In this document: positions 56,483 through 64,000 of the stretch, one piece after another
Position numbering within the stretch: position 1 is the stretch's first letter
Layout of the letters: each line of letters starts with the position of its first letter
Source of the DNA: Gordonia jacobaea
Lineage (GTDB): Bacteria; Actinomycetota; Actinomycetes; Mycobacteriales; Mycobacteriaceae
Length of the DNA: 64,000 nucleotides
Assembly: GCF_001186365.1 (NCBI RefSeq)
Contig: NZ_LDTZ01000015.1
Span: forward strand, 248,001-312,000
Direction of reading: 5' to 3'
The notes under the pieces: generated by a model
The model's input: only the letters and a program-made list of their open reading frames with translations
The model's database searches: none
Told to the model about the DNA's origin: nothing
Position numbers and translations under genes: made by a program

Positions 56483-56642
56483 CTTGTTCACCTCCGTTGT
56501 CGACGAGGAACGTCTTCCCCAACACACCTCGCGACAGCGGATATCACACTCGTGTTGTTTATTGTGCCTGATGTTGTACGTGTTGCGCTAGTCTCCGAAG
56601 GTGATTGGTGTGAATTACTGATTCACCCGCCCGCCCGTCGCG

Positions 56643-57458
56643 TCAGTCGTCTGCGACGAGCGTGTCGACGACGGCGTCGTTGAACTCGGTCCACAGCGGC
56701 TTGGCCCAGGCACCGAATGGCCGGTCCGTCAGCACGACGCAGGCTGCGGCGAGCTCCGGGTCGACCCAGAGATAGGTTCCCGACTGTCCGAAGTGCCCGA
56801 ACGTCGACGGCGAGTTACGTGTGCCCGTCCAGTGCGGCGACTTGTGCGATCGGATCTCGAATCCGAGTCCCCAGTCGTTGGGCTTGTGCTTGCCGTAGCC
56901 GGGCACAAAGCCGTCGAGACCCGGAAACCACACCGAGTGCGCAGAGTCGGCGAGGTCGGACGAGAGCAGTCGTGGTTGCAGCATCTCCGCAGCGAAAACG
57001 GCAAGATCGTCGACGCTCGATCGTGCTCCGTGGCCGGCGGGTCCGTCGAGCGTCGTCGACGAGAGCCCCAGCGGCGCACAGACTCCCTCGGCGAGGTAGT
57101 CGGCGAACGCGATCTCCGTTGCGGCCTCGACGGTCTCGGCGAGTACCTCGAATCCGGCGCTCGAGTAGATCCGCTTCTCCCCCACCGGCGCCTCGACTTC
57201 TCGTTTGTCGAACGCGAGTCCCGACGCGTGTGCGAGTAGATGAGCGATGGTCGCGCCGGGCGGCCCGGCCGCGTCGTCGAGTTCGACGGCGCCCTCCTCC
57301 ACCGCAACGAGAACCGCCTCGGCCACCAGAAGCTTGGTGACCGAGGCGAGCTCGTAGATGCGGGCGGTGTCGCCGTGCGCGACGACCCCCTCGGTGGTGA
57401 CGATTGCCGCGGCGACGTTGTCGACCGGCCAGGAGTCGAGGGCCTCGAGAACACTCAC
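56643..57458 (-). CDS. Serine hydrolase (beta-lactamase/class C family)
   Basis: 271 residues with the penicillin-binding-protein-like fold: nucleophile in LASVTKLLVAE (SxxK), the YxN-like segment IYSSAGFEVLAE and a late GHFGQSGTYLWVD (the KTG-like strand, here HFGQSG). No signal peptide, so probably an intracellular esterase or peptidase rather than a beta-lactamase. GTG start. Ends 159 bp from the DUF3145 start. Confidence 0.85.
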   Translation of the reverse strand: MSVLEALDSWPVDNVAAAIVTTEGVVAHGDTARIYELASVTKLLVAEAVLVAVEEGAVELDDAAGPPGATIAHLLAHASGLAFDKREVEAPVGEKRIYSSAGFEVLAETVEAATEIAFADYLAEGVCAPLGLSSTTLDGPAGHGARSSVDDLAVFAAEMLQPRLLSSDLADSAHSVWFPGLDGFVPGYGKHKPNDWGLGFEIRSHKSPHWTGTRNSPSTFGHFGQSGTYLWVDPELAAACVVLTDRPFGAWAKPLWTEFNDAVVDTLVADD

Positions 57459-57486
57459 GGGGACCTACGTTACCGGTCGACGATGA

Positions 57487-58617
57487 TCAGTGATCGTCGT
57501 CGGTGTAGCGGATGACTCCGCGAATGTTCTTGCCGTCGAGCATGTCCTGGTAGCCCTGGTTGATCTGATCAAGCCGGTACTGCCGGGTGATCATGTCGTC
57601 GATGTTGAGTTTGCCGATCTTGTACATCGAAAGCAGTTGCGGGATATCGAGCTTGGGGTTGGCACCGCCAAAGATGCTGCCCTGCAGGTTCTTCTGCAGC
57701 AGGGTGAGCATCGACAGATTGAGCGTCACCTCGGTGTCGAGCATGTTGCCCATACCGGTCAGCACGCAGGTGCCCGCCTTGGCGGTGATGCCCATCCAAC
57801 TGTCTACGTCCTTGCCGTGCACCTCTCCGACCGTCACGATGACCTTGCGGCACATCGCACCGTGAGTCGTCTCGGCGATGGCTCCCGCGGCCTCGTCGAT
57901 CGACGCAAATGCCGCCGTCGCACCGAATTTCAGTGCCTGCTCACGCTTCCACTCGACCGGGTCGATCGCGAAGATGTTGCGCGCTCCCGCGATCACCGCC
58001 CCCTGCAGCGCCGCGGTTCCGACGCCGCCGACACCGACGATCGCGACGTCTTCGCCCGGTCGGACATCGCCACTACGCGTCGACGACCCGTAGCCGGTGG
58101 GAATGCCACAACCGACGAGCGCGGCGACCTCGAACGGAATGTCCTTGTCGATCTTCACCACCGATGCCTCGTGCACCACCATGTACGGCGAGAAGGTACC
58201 GAGCAGCGTCATCGGATAGACGTTCTCACCCTTCGCGGTGTGAATACGGAAGGTGTGGTCCGACACCGCTTCTCCCTGGAGGAGCATCGCGCCGAAGTCG
58301 CAGAGGTTCGCCAGCCCCGACCGACACGACGGACACTTGCCGCACGACGGGATGAACGACAGCACCACGTGATCGCCGACCTCGAAATCGGTGACCCCCT
58401 CGCCGAGTTCTTCGATGACACCCGCACCCTCGTGACCACCGAGAATCGGGAAGCCCGCCATCGGGATGCCGCCGGTCATCAGGTGATGGTCGGAGTGGCA
58501 CATCCCGGCGGCTTCCATCCGGATCTTGATCTCGTGCGCTTTGGGCTCGCCGATCTCGATTTCCTCAATCTCCCACGGCGAGTTCAGTTCTCGCAGCAGG
58601 GCACCCTTGGTCTTCAT
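57487..58617 (-). CDS. NDMA-dependent-type zinc alcohol dehydrogenase
   Basis: 376-residue medium-chain dehydrogenase. Catalytic zinc ligands: GMCHSDHHLM (Cys) and ILGGHEGAG (His-Glu); structural zinc CGKCPSCRSGLANLC; nucleotide loop AIVGVGGVGTAAL. The architecture is of the actinobacterial NDMA-dependent family, in which NADH stays bound and an external electron acceptor is used. ATG at 58617 follows GGAGGACATG; the ATG one codon upstream is an alternative. It neighbours an acyl-CoA ligase and a hydratase, so an alcohol-to-acyl-CoA route is likely. Confidence 0.9.
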   Translation of the reverse strand: MKTKGALLRELNSPWEIEEIEIGEPKAHEIKIRMEAAGMCHSDHHLMTGGIPMAGFPILGGHEGAGVIEELGEGVTDFEVGDHVVLSFIPSCGKCPSCRSGLANLCDFGAMLLQGEAVSDHTFRIHTAKGENVYPMTLLGTFSPYMVVHEASVVKIDKDIPFEVAALVGCGIPTGYGSSTRSGDVRPGEDVAIVGVGGVGTAALQGAVIAGARNIFAIDPVEWKREQALKFGATAAFASIDEAAGAIAETTHGAMCRKVIVTVGEVHGKDVDSWMGITAKAGTCVLTGMGNMLDTEVTLNLSMLTLLQKNLQGSIFGGANPKLDIPQLLSMYKIGKLNIDDMITRQYRLDQINQGYQDMLDGKNIRGVIRYTDDDH

Positions 58618-58742
58618 CATGTCCTCCGCTTGTCGTCGTACACGCCGAGCGCGCCGCATGTGACGGCACGGGCCTGGCGTCCTACTGAGACGATAGTCAC
58701 TTTTAGTCGAAAATGGAACGTGTTCTACTTCTTGTGGCGCGA

Positions 58743-60344
58743 TCAGTTCGCGAGACCCGCGTCCTTGCTGCCGTAGCTTTCGCGCAAACGCGGCTTGACG
58801 ACCTTGCCGCCCGCATTGCGGGGCAGTTCTTCGACGAGAACGATGTCCTTGGGCTGCTTGAACCGCGCGAGGTTCTCGTTGAGGTACGGCTCCATCTGCT
58901 CGAGGGTGAGGTCGGCACCGTCGACGGTCACCACCACGGCGACCGGCACCTCGCCCCACTTCGCATCGGCCCGTCCGATCACAGCCGCCTCGGAAATCCT
59001 CGGATGGCCGTAGAGGACGTTCTCGACCTCGGCGCAATAGATGTTCTCGCCGCCCGAGATGATCATGTCCTTCGCGCGGTCGACCACGTAGAGGAAACCC
59101 TCGTCGTCGCGGCGCACGAGGTCGCCCGAGTGGAACCAGCCCCCGCGGAAGGCATCCTGGGTGCCCTGCGGGTTCTGCCAGTACCCGAGCATCATGTTCG
59201 ACCCGCGGTACACGATCTCCCCGACCTCGCCGTCGGCGACGTCGTTCATCATCGGGTCGACGACGCGCGCGGTGACCGCCGGAACCACCTTGCCGATCGA
59301 TCCGATCTTGCGCAGCGCGTCGGCGCCGTCGAGAACGCATGTGATGGGCGACATCTCGGTCTGTCCGAAAACCGCGACGTTGAGCGCATCGGGAAAGGTC
59401 TCGTTCATCGCGTTCAGCACGGTGTCCGAGGCGGGCGCTGCGCCCCAACTGATCACGCGGAACTTCACGTCGCGTGGTTGTGCCTGCTGCGCCGCGCAGA
59501 CAGCCTGCCACTGGGCGGGCACCAAGAAGATCGACGTGATGGCCTCACGTTCGCACATGTCGAGCATCTGCTCGGGGTCGAACGCCCCGAGCGGATGAAT
59601 GACCGATGTCGCGCCCATGTAGAACAGCGGCGCCATCGCTCCGATTCCGGCGATGTGGAACATCGGCGCCACACCGGCACCGATGTCGTCACGGCTGGTA
59701 TGCAGCGCCTGCAGGCAGGTGAGTGCCTGGGACTGCATATTTGTGTGAGTCAGCATGGCGCCCTTGGGTTTTCCCGTGGTGCCCGATGTGTACATGATGA
59801 GTGCGACGGTCTCTTCCGGAATGTCGATCTCCGGGAGGTCGGATGCGTCCTCGGCGACGAGGGCGGCGTAGTCGAGGTGGGCCTCGTTGTCCGAGCCGCC
59901 CACCACGATCACCTGATCGACGTCTCCGGTCGCAGCCACAACTGCATCGGCAAGTGGGGCGAGCAACGTCTCGGTGACGATTGTCCGCGCACCACTGTCG
60001 GTCACCAGATAGGCGATCTCGGCGGGGCTCATCCGCACGTTCACCGGCACCGGGATGGCGCCGATGATGTTGGCCCCCAAGATCGCTTCGACGTACTCGG
60101 TCCTGTTGAGCAGGACCATCAGCACCCTGTCGCCGAACCCCACGCCACGACGACTCAGTGCCGCCGCGAACGCAGTGGTGCGCTCGTCGAGTTGCTTCCA
60201 CGTCGTCGTCTCACCCAGGAACTTGAGCGCTGGAGCATCTGGCTGCATCAGGGCATGCCTGCGGACCTGGTTGTTCCAGTGGTTGCGGCGGGACCGCAGC
60301 GGTTCTGTGTTGAGATCTTGCCCCGAGTCGACGGTCGCGGTCAT
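58743..60344 (-). CDS. Acyl-CoA ligase (FadD5-like)
   Basis: 533 residues; ATP-dependent activation of a carboxylic acid to its CoA ester. AMP-binding motif IMYTSGTTGKPKGAM, TEMSPITC (A4/A5), GWFHSGDL (A7) and the catalytic lysine in NAGGKVVKPRLRE are all present. The substrate chain length is not readable, though similarity is to fatty acyl and cholesterol-catabolism ligases of mycobacteria. It lies 39 nt upstream of the hydratase on the same strand. ATG start with GGAGAG before it. Confidence 0.92.
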   Translation of the reverse strand: MTATVDSGQDLNTEPLRSRRNHWNNQVRRHALMQPDAPALKFLGETTTWKQLDERTTAFAAALSRRGVGFGDRVLMVLLNRTEYVEAILGANIIGAIPVPVNVRMSPAEIAYLVTDSGARTIVTETLLAPLADAVVAATGDVDQVIVVGGSDNEAHLDYAALVAEDASDLPEIDIPEETVALIMYTSGTTGKPKGAMLTHTNMQSQALTCLQALHTSRDDIGAGVAPMFHIAGIGAMAPLFYMGATSVIHPLGAFDPEQMLDMCEREAITSIFLVPAQWQAVCAAQQAQPRDVKFRVISWGAAPASDTVLNAMNETFPDALNVAVFGQTEMSPITCVLDGADALRKIGSIGKVVPAVTARVVDPMMNDVADGEVGEIVYRGSNMMLGYWQNPQGTQDAFRGGWFHSGDLVRRDDEGFLYVVDRAKDMIISGGENIYCAEVENVLYGHPRISEAAVIGRADAKWGEVPVAVVVTVDGADLTLEQMEPYLNENLARFKQPKDIVLVEELPRNAGGKVVKPRLRESYGSKDAGLAN

Positions 60345-60383
60345 GGAACTCTCCTTGAATTTCTCGACGTTGATTTCGAAACG

Positions 60384-61280
60384 TCAGTGTCGGCGTGCGG
60401 TGGTGAATGCGGCGATGGCCGCCTGGAACTCGTCGGATTGCAGCAGTTGAGTCTGTCCGCTGGTCTCCCGTTCGAGGGTCGACTCGAATCCCGCGAGCGT
60501 GTTGGCGTCGAGCGCAGCCTTCGCCAGACGCAACGCCTGCGTCGAACTCTGCGCGAATCGTTTGGCGACGCCGGCGATCTCGGCGTCGAGTGCGACTCTG
60601 TCGTCGACGAGTCCGCTGATCAGGCCCGCGTCGAATGCCTCTGCCGCAGGAAGCTTTTCGCCGAGGAGGACCATCCGATTGGCGCGCGGCCGCCCGATCG
60701 CGGCCGAAACCGTCGCGGTCGCACCGCCGTCCGGCATGAGACCGATGTTGGTGAACGCCAAGAGAAAGTAGGAGCGTCGGGTAGCGAAGATGAGGTCGGA
60801 GGCGAACGCAAGCGATGCCCCGATCCCGACCGCGGCGCCATCGATTGAGGCGACAACCGGAACTTCGACGGAACGAACGGCACGAGCCAACGCCGAACCC
60901 CCACCGATCACGGAGGCGGCACTCCGTTCGTCGATGCCTCCGTTCTCCGACGCCCGGGCCGCGATGTCGCGAATATCGGCGCCGGTGCTGAAGTTTCCTC
61001 CTGCGCCGTCGATGATCACCGCGCGTATATCGGCCTCGGCGCATCGGGTGGTGAGGAAGTCGATCAGCGCACTCGAGGCGTCGCCGTTGAGCGCATTCAT
61101 CCGCTCCGGGCGATCGATCGTGATCCGGGCGATCCCGCGGTCGTCGACCTCGGTCCTGATTCCGGTGCTGACCGACGTGCCAGACGCCGCGCCGCCGATC
61201 ACCCGACTGTCAGACCCAGTCACCCGACTACCAGACACGGCCTGCCCCATCGCTTGCCCGTCACGTGATTCATGCCGCAA
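60384..61280 (-). CDS. Enoyl-CoA hydratase/isomerase family protein
   Basis: 298 residues of the crotonase fold. Oxyanion segment FSTGADIRDIAARA, and the hydratase loop IDGAAVGIGASLAFASDLIFATR; the two usual catalytic glutamates are replaced (IGLMPDGGATATVSAAI keeps Asp instead), so activity could be isomerase or other. A 40-residue Ser/Gly-rich N-terminal extension precedes the core; the ATG-like start at 61250 (MGQAVSGS) is an alternative. Reads toward the ligase, and diverges from the TetR pair at 61416. Confidence 0.85.
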   Translation of the reverse strand: MRHESRDGQAMGQAVSGSRVTGSDSRVIGGAASGTSVSTGIRTEVDDRGIARITIDRPERMNALNGDASSALIDFLTTRCAEADIRAVIIDGAGGNFSTGADIRDIAARASENGGIDERSAASVIGGGSALARAVRSVEVPVVASIDGAAVGIGASLAFASDLIFATRRSYFLLAFTNIGLMPDGGATATVSAAIGRPRANRMVLLGEKLPAAEAFDAGLISGLVDDRVALDAEIAGVAKRFAQSSTQALRLAKAALDANTLAGFESTLERETSGQTQLLQSDEFQAAIAAFTTARRH

Positions 61281-61415
61281 CCATACATGTCGATGAGACG
61301 TACAACATAGGAATCGGGATTAACTTAGTGAACTGCCACACCGCTACTACCACCAGTTTTAGACGATTTGGCAATTTCTTCTCTGGCGAAGACGATCACG
61401 CCCTACTCTGGACCG

Positions 61416-62609
61416 ATGAGCAGTCAGCCCTCGACTGACAACCGCCTGACCGACGGAGGCGCACCCCCACGTCGACGACCCGCCGACCGGCGAGCGTTGA
61501 TTCTGCGAACCGCGGCTCAGGAGTTCAGCGACCGCGGGTACCACGCGGTACGCCTCGAGGAGATCGCCGTGATCGTCGGAATCTCCACTCCCGCGCTCTA
61601 CCGTCATTTCCCGACAAAGTACGCACTCTTCGCCGAGGCCACAGGGTTACTCGCCGACGCGCTGACCGCGGCGCTCGAGACGTCGGCGAGCGATCTCGAG
61701 TCGGCATTGACCGCCCTTGCACAGTCGGCCATCGACCACCGCAGGACCGGTGGCCTCTATCGCTGGGATCAGCGCTACCTTGACGGCGACGACGCCACGA
61801 AGGTGAAAACCGTTTTGGTGAACCAGCATCGGCGAATCCGCGCAGCACTTCTCGATACGCGTCCGAGCATCCCCCGTCCCCACGCCGACCTTCTCGTCGC
61901 GGCGATGATCAGTGTGGTGGCGAGTCCCACCACACACCGAACGACGTTGGCAGACCGCGACATTCGCCGACTTCTCGTCACCAGCGCGCTCTCGTTGGCC
62001 GACATCGTGCAGACAGGCGTGACCGACTCACCCGACCATCCCCCGCAGCGCGGGCTGGCACCGGCTTCCAAACGCGAACTCGTACTCTCCGAATCGATCT
62101 CGCTGTTCGCCACCAAAGGCTTCCGAGACGTCACGATCGACGAGATCGCTTCTGCTGCAGGCATTCCCGCATCCGGCGTCTACCGCCACTTCGAGAGCAA
62201 GGCCGCGATCCTCTCGGCAGCATTCTGGCGAGCTTCCGACCGCGTCAGCGCCGCCAATTCCGACGCACTTGCGGCCTCGACGACCAATCGCGCCGCGCTC
62301 GAGTCGCTCGTCGCACGGTATGTCCGACTCTTCGTGCACGACAACGCACTTCTGACGGTGTACCTGAGCGAATTCGGACACCTGGCCCCGGCCGAGCGCA
62401 GCGCGTTGCGCCGCCAACAACGCGCCAACGTCGACGAGTGGGCCGCTTGGGTCACGCGCGATCGCGGCGATGCGATCACTCGCGGGCAGGCGCGCTTCCT
62501 CGTGCACGCGGCGCTGAGTGTCATCTCGGATCTGCTTCGACTACGCCGCCCGCCAACCGCCGAGCAGGTCACCGCGATCGGCTGCGCCATCCTCGTCGGC
62601 TCCCATTAG
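61416..62609 (+). CDS. Two-headed TetR regulator (two HTH domains in one chain)
   Basis: 397 residues with two complete TetR units: the first HTH ADRRALILRTAAQEFSDRGY, then HAVRLEEIAVIVGISTPALYRHFPTKYALFAE, residues about 20-80; the second HTH SKRELVLSESISLFATKGF then RDVTIDEIASAAGIPASGVYRHFESKAAILS, about 215-275. Each is followed by a helical ligand-type domain. It sits between the enoyl-CoA hydratase (divergent) and the acyl-CoA dehydrogenase, so it probably controls this lipid-degradation set. ATG at 61416. Confidence 0.9.
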   Translation: MSSQPSTDNRLTDGGAPPRRRPADRRALILRTAAQEFSDRGYHAVRLEEIAVIVGISTPALYRHFPTKYALFAEATGLLADALTAALETSASDLESALTALAQSAIDHRRTGGLYRWDQRYLDGDDATKVKTVLVNQHRRIRAALLDTRPSIPRPHADLLVAAMISVVASPTTHRTTLADRDIRRLLVTSALSLADIVQTGVTDSPDHPPQRGLAPASKRELVLSESISLFATKGFRDVTIDEIASAAGIPASGVYRHFESKAAILSAAFWRASDRVSAANSDALAASTTNRAALESLVARYVRLFVHDNALLTVYLSEFGHLAPAERSALRRQQRANVDEWAAWVTRDRGDAITRGQARFLVHAALSVISDLLRLRRPPTAEQVTAIGCAILVGSH

Positions 62610-62636
62610 CGGCGCTGACGTGCCGGCTGCCTGATG

Positions 62637-63377
62637 TCAGACGGTCGCTAGATCGTCGAGCAACCAGGTGCCGTTCCTCTTGGCGAGCGTGACCTCGACA
62701 CGCGATTGGTACGGGATGCCGTCGGGAACCTGCGCGGCGATTTCCGACGACTTCACCGTCTGGTCCAACGCCACGAGAACCACCGCACGGTCGGCGGTCA
62801 TGGATTCGATCCCTGCGCGCTGCGCCTTCGCCGTCGACACTCCCTTGGCGTTTGCGTTGCCCTTACGCGCGTCCTGCGACGACGCGATGTAGGTCTTACT
62901 GAACTCGGGAGTGGATATCTTGCTGATCCGACGATCGAGATCGGCGTAGTCGGCGGGATCGTAGGTGGTCAGCTCCACGGCGTAGCGACGCGCGGTGTCG
63001 AGCACCGTGGTGCGATCGGCCTCCGACGGCCCAGCGTCGGACACTCGGCGATCTGCCTGCGCGTACAGGTACGCGAGAACTCCGGTCGAGATCGCGAGAA
63101 CCACCACGAGCGCTGCCAGCACCCCGACGAGTACCCGTCCACGACCCGGTCGCTTCACTCGTCCGGCGGCCTCCTCTGCATCGGCTCGCGCGCCGCCGCT
63201 CTTCGTGGTGTCGAGTTTGCGCGGCACCCGGTCGGCGGCCTCGGCGCGCAACTGCTCACGCCTACTGCGATTCGCCGCGAGGAACTCATCGCCGTCGAGC
63301 GGCGAAACGTCGGCGCCCGACGTGCGCGCCACGTCGGTCTGCACGCCGTCGTCGGACGGGATACGCGATTTGGGCAT
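62637..63377 (-). CDS. Membrane protein resembling Mce-associated proteins
   Basis: 246 residues: a charged cytoplasmic N-part (about 1-80), one membrane helix (about 82-105, RVLVGVLAALVVVLAISTGVLAYLY), and a periplasmic domain with TARRYAVELTTYDPADYADLDRRISKISTPEFSKTYIAS and a beta-rich end, a layout typical of Mce-associated (Mas) proteins. No mce genes are in the window. Starts at 63377 (MPKSRIP) or 63395 (MARLVAM). Confidence 0.75.
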   Translation of the reverse strand: MPKSRIPSDDGVQTDVARTSGADVSPLDGDEFLAANRSRREQLRAEAADRVPRKLDTTKSGGARADAEEAAGRVKRPGRGRVLVGVLAALVVVLAISTGVLAYLYAQADRRVSDAGPSEADRTTVLDTARRYAVELTTYDPADYADLDRRISKISTPEFSKTYIASSQDARKGNANAKGVSTAKAQRAGIESMTADRAVVLVALDQTVKSSEIAAQVPDGIPYQSRVEVTLAKRNGTWLLDDLATV

Positions 63378-63402
63378 GGCAACCAATCTAGCCATCGATT
63401 GT

Positions 63403-63416
63403 GTGGTCCAGACCAC
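63403..63416. promoter_or_regulatory. FadR-like palindrome upstream of the acyl-CoA dehydrogenase
   Basis: GTGGTC-CA-GACCAC, a perfect inverted repeat of the TGGTnnnACCA type used by FadR-subfamily GntR regulators. It lies 68 bp before the acyl-CoA dehydrogenase start and 25 bp from the divergent membrane-protein start. Confidence 0.45.
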
Positions 63417-63434
63417 GACCCGACATATCACATA

Positions 63435-63440
63435 TATGAT
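63435..63440 (+). promoter_or_regulatory. Candidate -10 box for the acyl-CoA dehydrogenase
   Basis: TATGAT, 44 bp before the GTG start, with the palindrome at 63403-63416 occupying the -35 region. The stretch is unusually AT-rich for this genome. Confidence 0.4.
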
Positions 63441-63484
63441 CTTGGCCAGGCCGCCTACAGGCTTCGCCAATCGAGAGGACAGCA

Positions 63485-64000
63485 GTGGACTTCACTGAGG
63501 AACAGCGCGCATTCGCAACGTCGGTCGCCGATTTCTGCCAGCGCGAGGTCGGGACCCGCGACCAGCGCAATCGCTACACCAAGGACGGGACGGAGCTGCA
63601 CTCGCGCGAGCTCTACCAGAAGATGGCCGACCTCGGCTGGGCCGGCATCATGCTGCCCGAAACCTACGGCGGGTCGGGCGCGGGCAACGTCGAGATGTGC
63701 ATCCTGCTCGAAGAAGCGATGCGTGGCATGGCACCCATCGGCGGGATCGGCCCCACCTTCATCACCGCCCTGGCCTACAACCGGTTCGCCGACGACCAGC
63801 TCAAGAAGGAAGTCCTGACCGGCGTCGTCAACGGTGACGCCCTCTCGATCTCGATGTCGGAGCCCGAGGCGGGTTCCGACGTCGCCAACCTCACCTGCCG
63901 TGCCGAGAAGGTCGACGGCGGGTGGGTCATCAACGGACAGAAGACCTGGTGCTCCAATGCGCACTTCGCGCGATCGATCTTGCTGATTGCCCGCACGTCG
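63485..64000 (+). CDS. Acyl-CoA dehydrogenase, 3'-partial
   Basis: First 172 residues of an acyl-CoA dehydrogenase; the gene runs past the window end. VDFTEEQRAFATSVADFCQREV starts the helical N-domain, and LPETYGGSGAGNVEMCILLEEAMRGMAP and SMSEPEAGSDVANLTCRAEKVDGGWVINGQKTWCSNAH give the FAD-binding middle domain with the substrate-loop SEPEAGSD. GTG start with GAGAGGAC upstream. It catalyses the first step of fatty-acid or related beta-oxidation and belongs with the ligase and hydratase nearby. Confidence 0.93.
   Translation, partial: MDFTEEQRAFATSVADFCQREVGTRDQRNRYTKDGTELHSRELYQKMADLGWAGIMLPETYGGSGAGNVEMCILLEEAMRGMAPIGGIGPTFITALAYNRFADDQLKKEVLTGVVNGDALSISMSEPEAGSDVANLTCRAEKVDGGWVINGQKTWCSNAHFARSILLIARTS

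Overview
The window is high-GC DNA from a mycolic-acid-making actinobacterium (order Mycobacteriales). The evidence is the GC-rich codon use, frequent GTG starts, a discrete FAS-II cluster (fabD-acpM-kasA-accD6) preceded by a MabR-type regulator, an actinobacterial type I RNase P RNA, and a gene order that, from memory, follows Mycobacterium tuberculosis Rv2215 to Rv2247 almost gene for gene. Only one beta-ketoacyl-ACP synthase lies between acpM and accD6, where mycobacteria carry kasA and kasB. Together with the accessory content this points to a Gordonia/Williamsia/Rhodococcus-like genus rather than Mycobacterium; the genus call is inference.

Layout. 0-4.2 kb: lipoate and 2-oxoacid dehydrogenase block (dlaT, a TIGR01777 reductase, lipB, lipA). 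4.2-8.9 kb: DUF4191 and RDD membrane proteins, glnA1 behind a four-box GlnR site, a DUF4189 protein. 8.9-11.3 kb: divergent MFS exporter and TetR repressor around a near-perfect operator. 11.2-17.3 kb (minus): hmuO, an EEP-family membrane protein, glnE and glnA2. 17.3-25 kb: exported hydrolase, panB, proline iminopeptidase, CYTH/CHAD protein, an RNB ribonuclease, and rnpB, with a 21-bp x 8 tandem repeat between the last two. 24.7-31.7 kb: stand-alone phosphatase, zinc-ribbon protein, NIF3, cobC, HAD/PtkA, ptpA, SURF1, cobD.

31.7-45.1 kb is an accessory stretch absent from the corresponding M. tuberculosis locus between cobD and ahpE: a spermidine-synthase-like methyltransferase-fold protein, a mycothiol-dependent isomerase-like protein, an MpaB-type oxygenase, an exported GH1 glycosidase, a PHB-depolymerase-like esterase, a WYL regulator, an epimerase-like SDR, a CPBP protease, a long palindrome, tRNA-Val(UAC), a small Rmf/CrpP-like ORF, an exported HNH nuclease, an aldo/keto reductase and glgX. 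From 45.1 kb the conserved order resumes: ahpE, DUF3052, a lipoprotein, aceE, mabR, fabD, acpM, kasA, accD6, then DUF3145.

56.6-64 kb is lipid catabolism: serine hydrolase, NDMA-type alcohol dehydrogenase, acyl-CoA ligase, enoyl-CoA hydratase, a two-headed TetR regulator, a Mce-associated-like membrane protein, and a truncated acyl-CoA dehydrogenase running off the window.

How it fits together: lipB and lipA lipoylate DlaT, which works with AceE to make acetyl-CoA; AccD6 turns this into malonyl-CoA, which FabD loads on AcpM for KasA. GlnA1, GlnA2 and the adenylyltransferase GlnE form a nitrogen-assimilation set. The non-coding DNA is rich in palindromes and short arrays, which are the most original material here. 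No prophage, IS element, CRISPR array or defence island was recognised.
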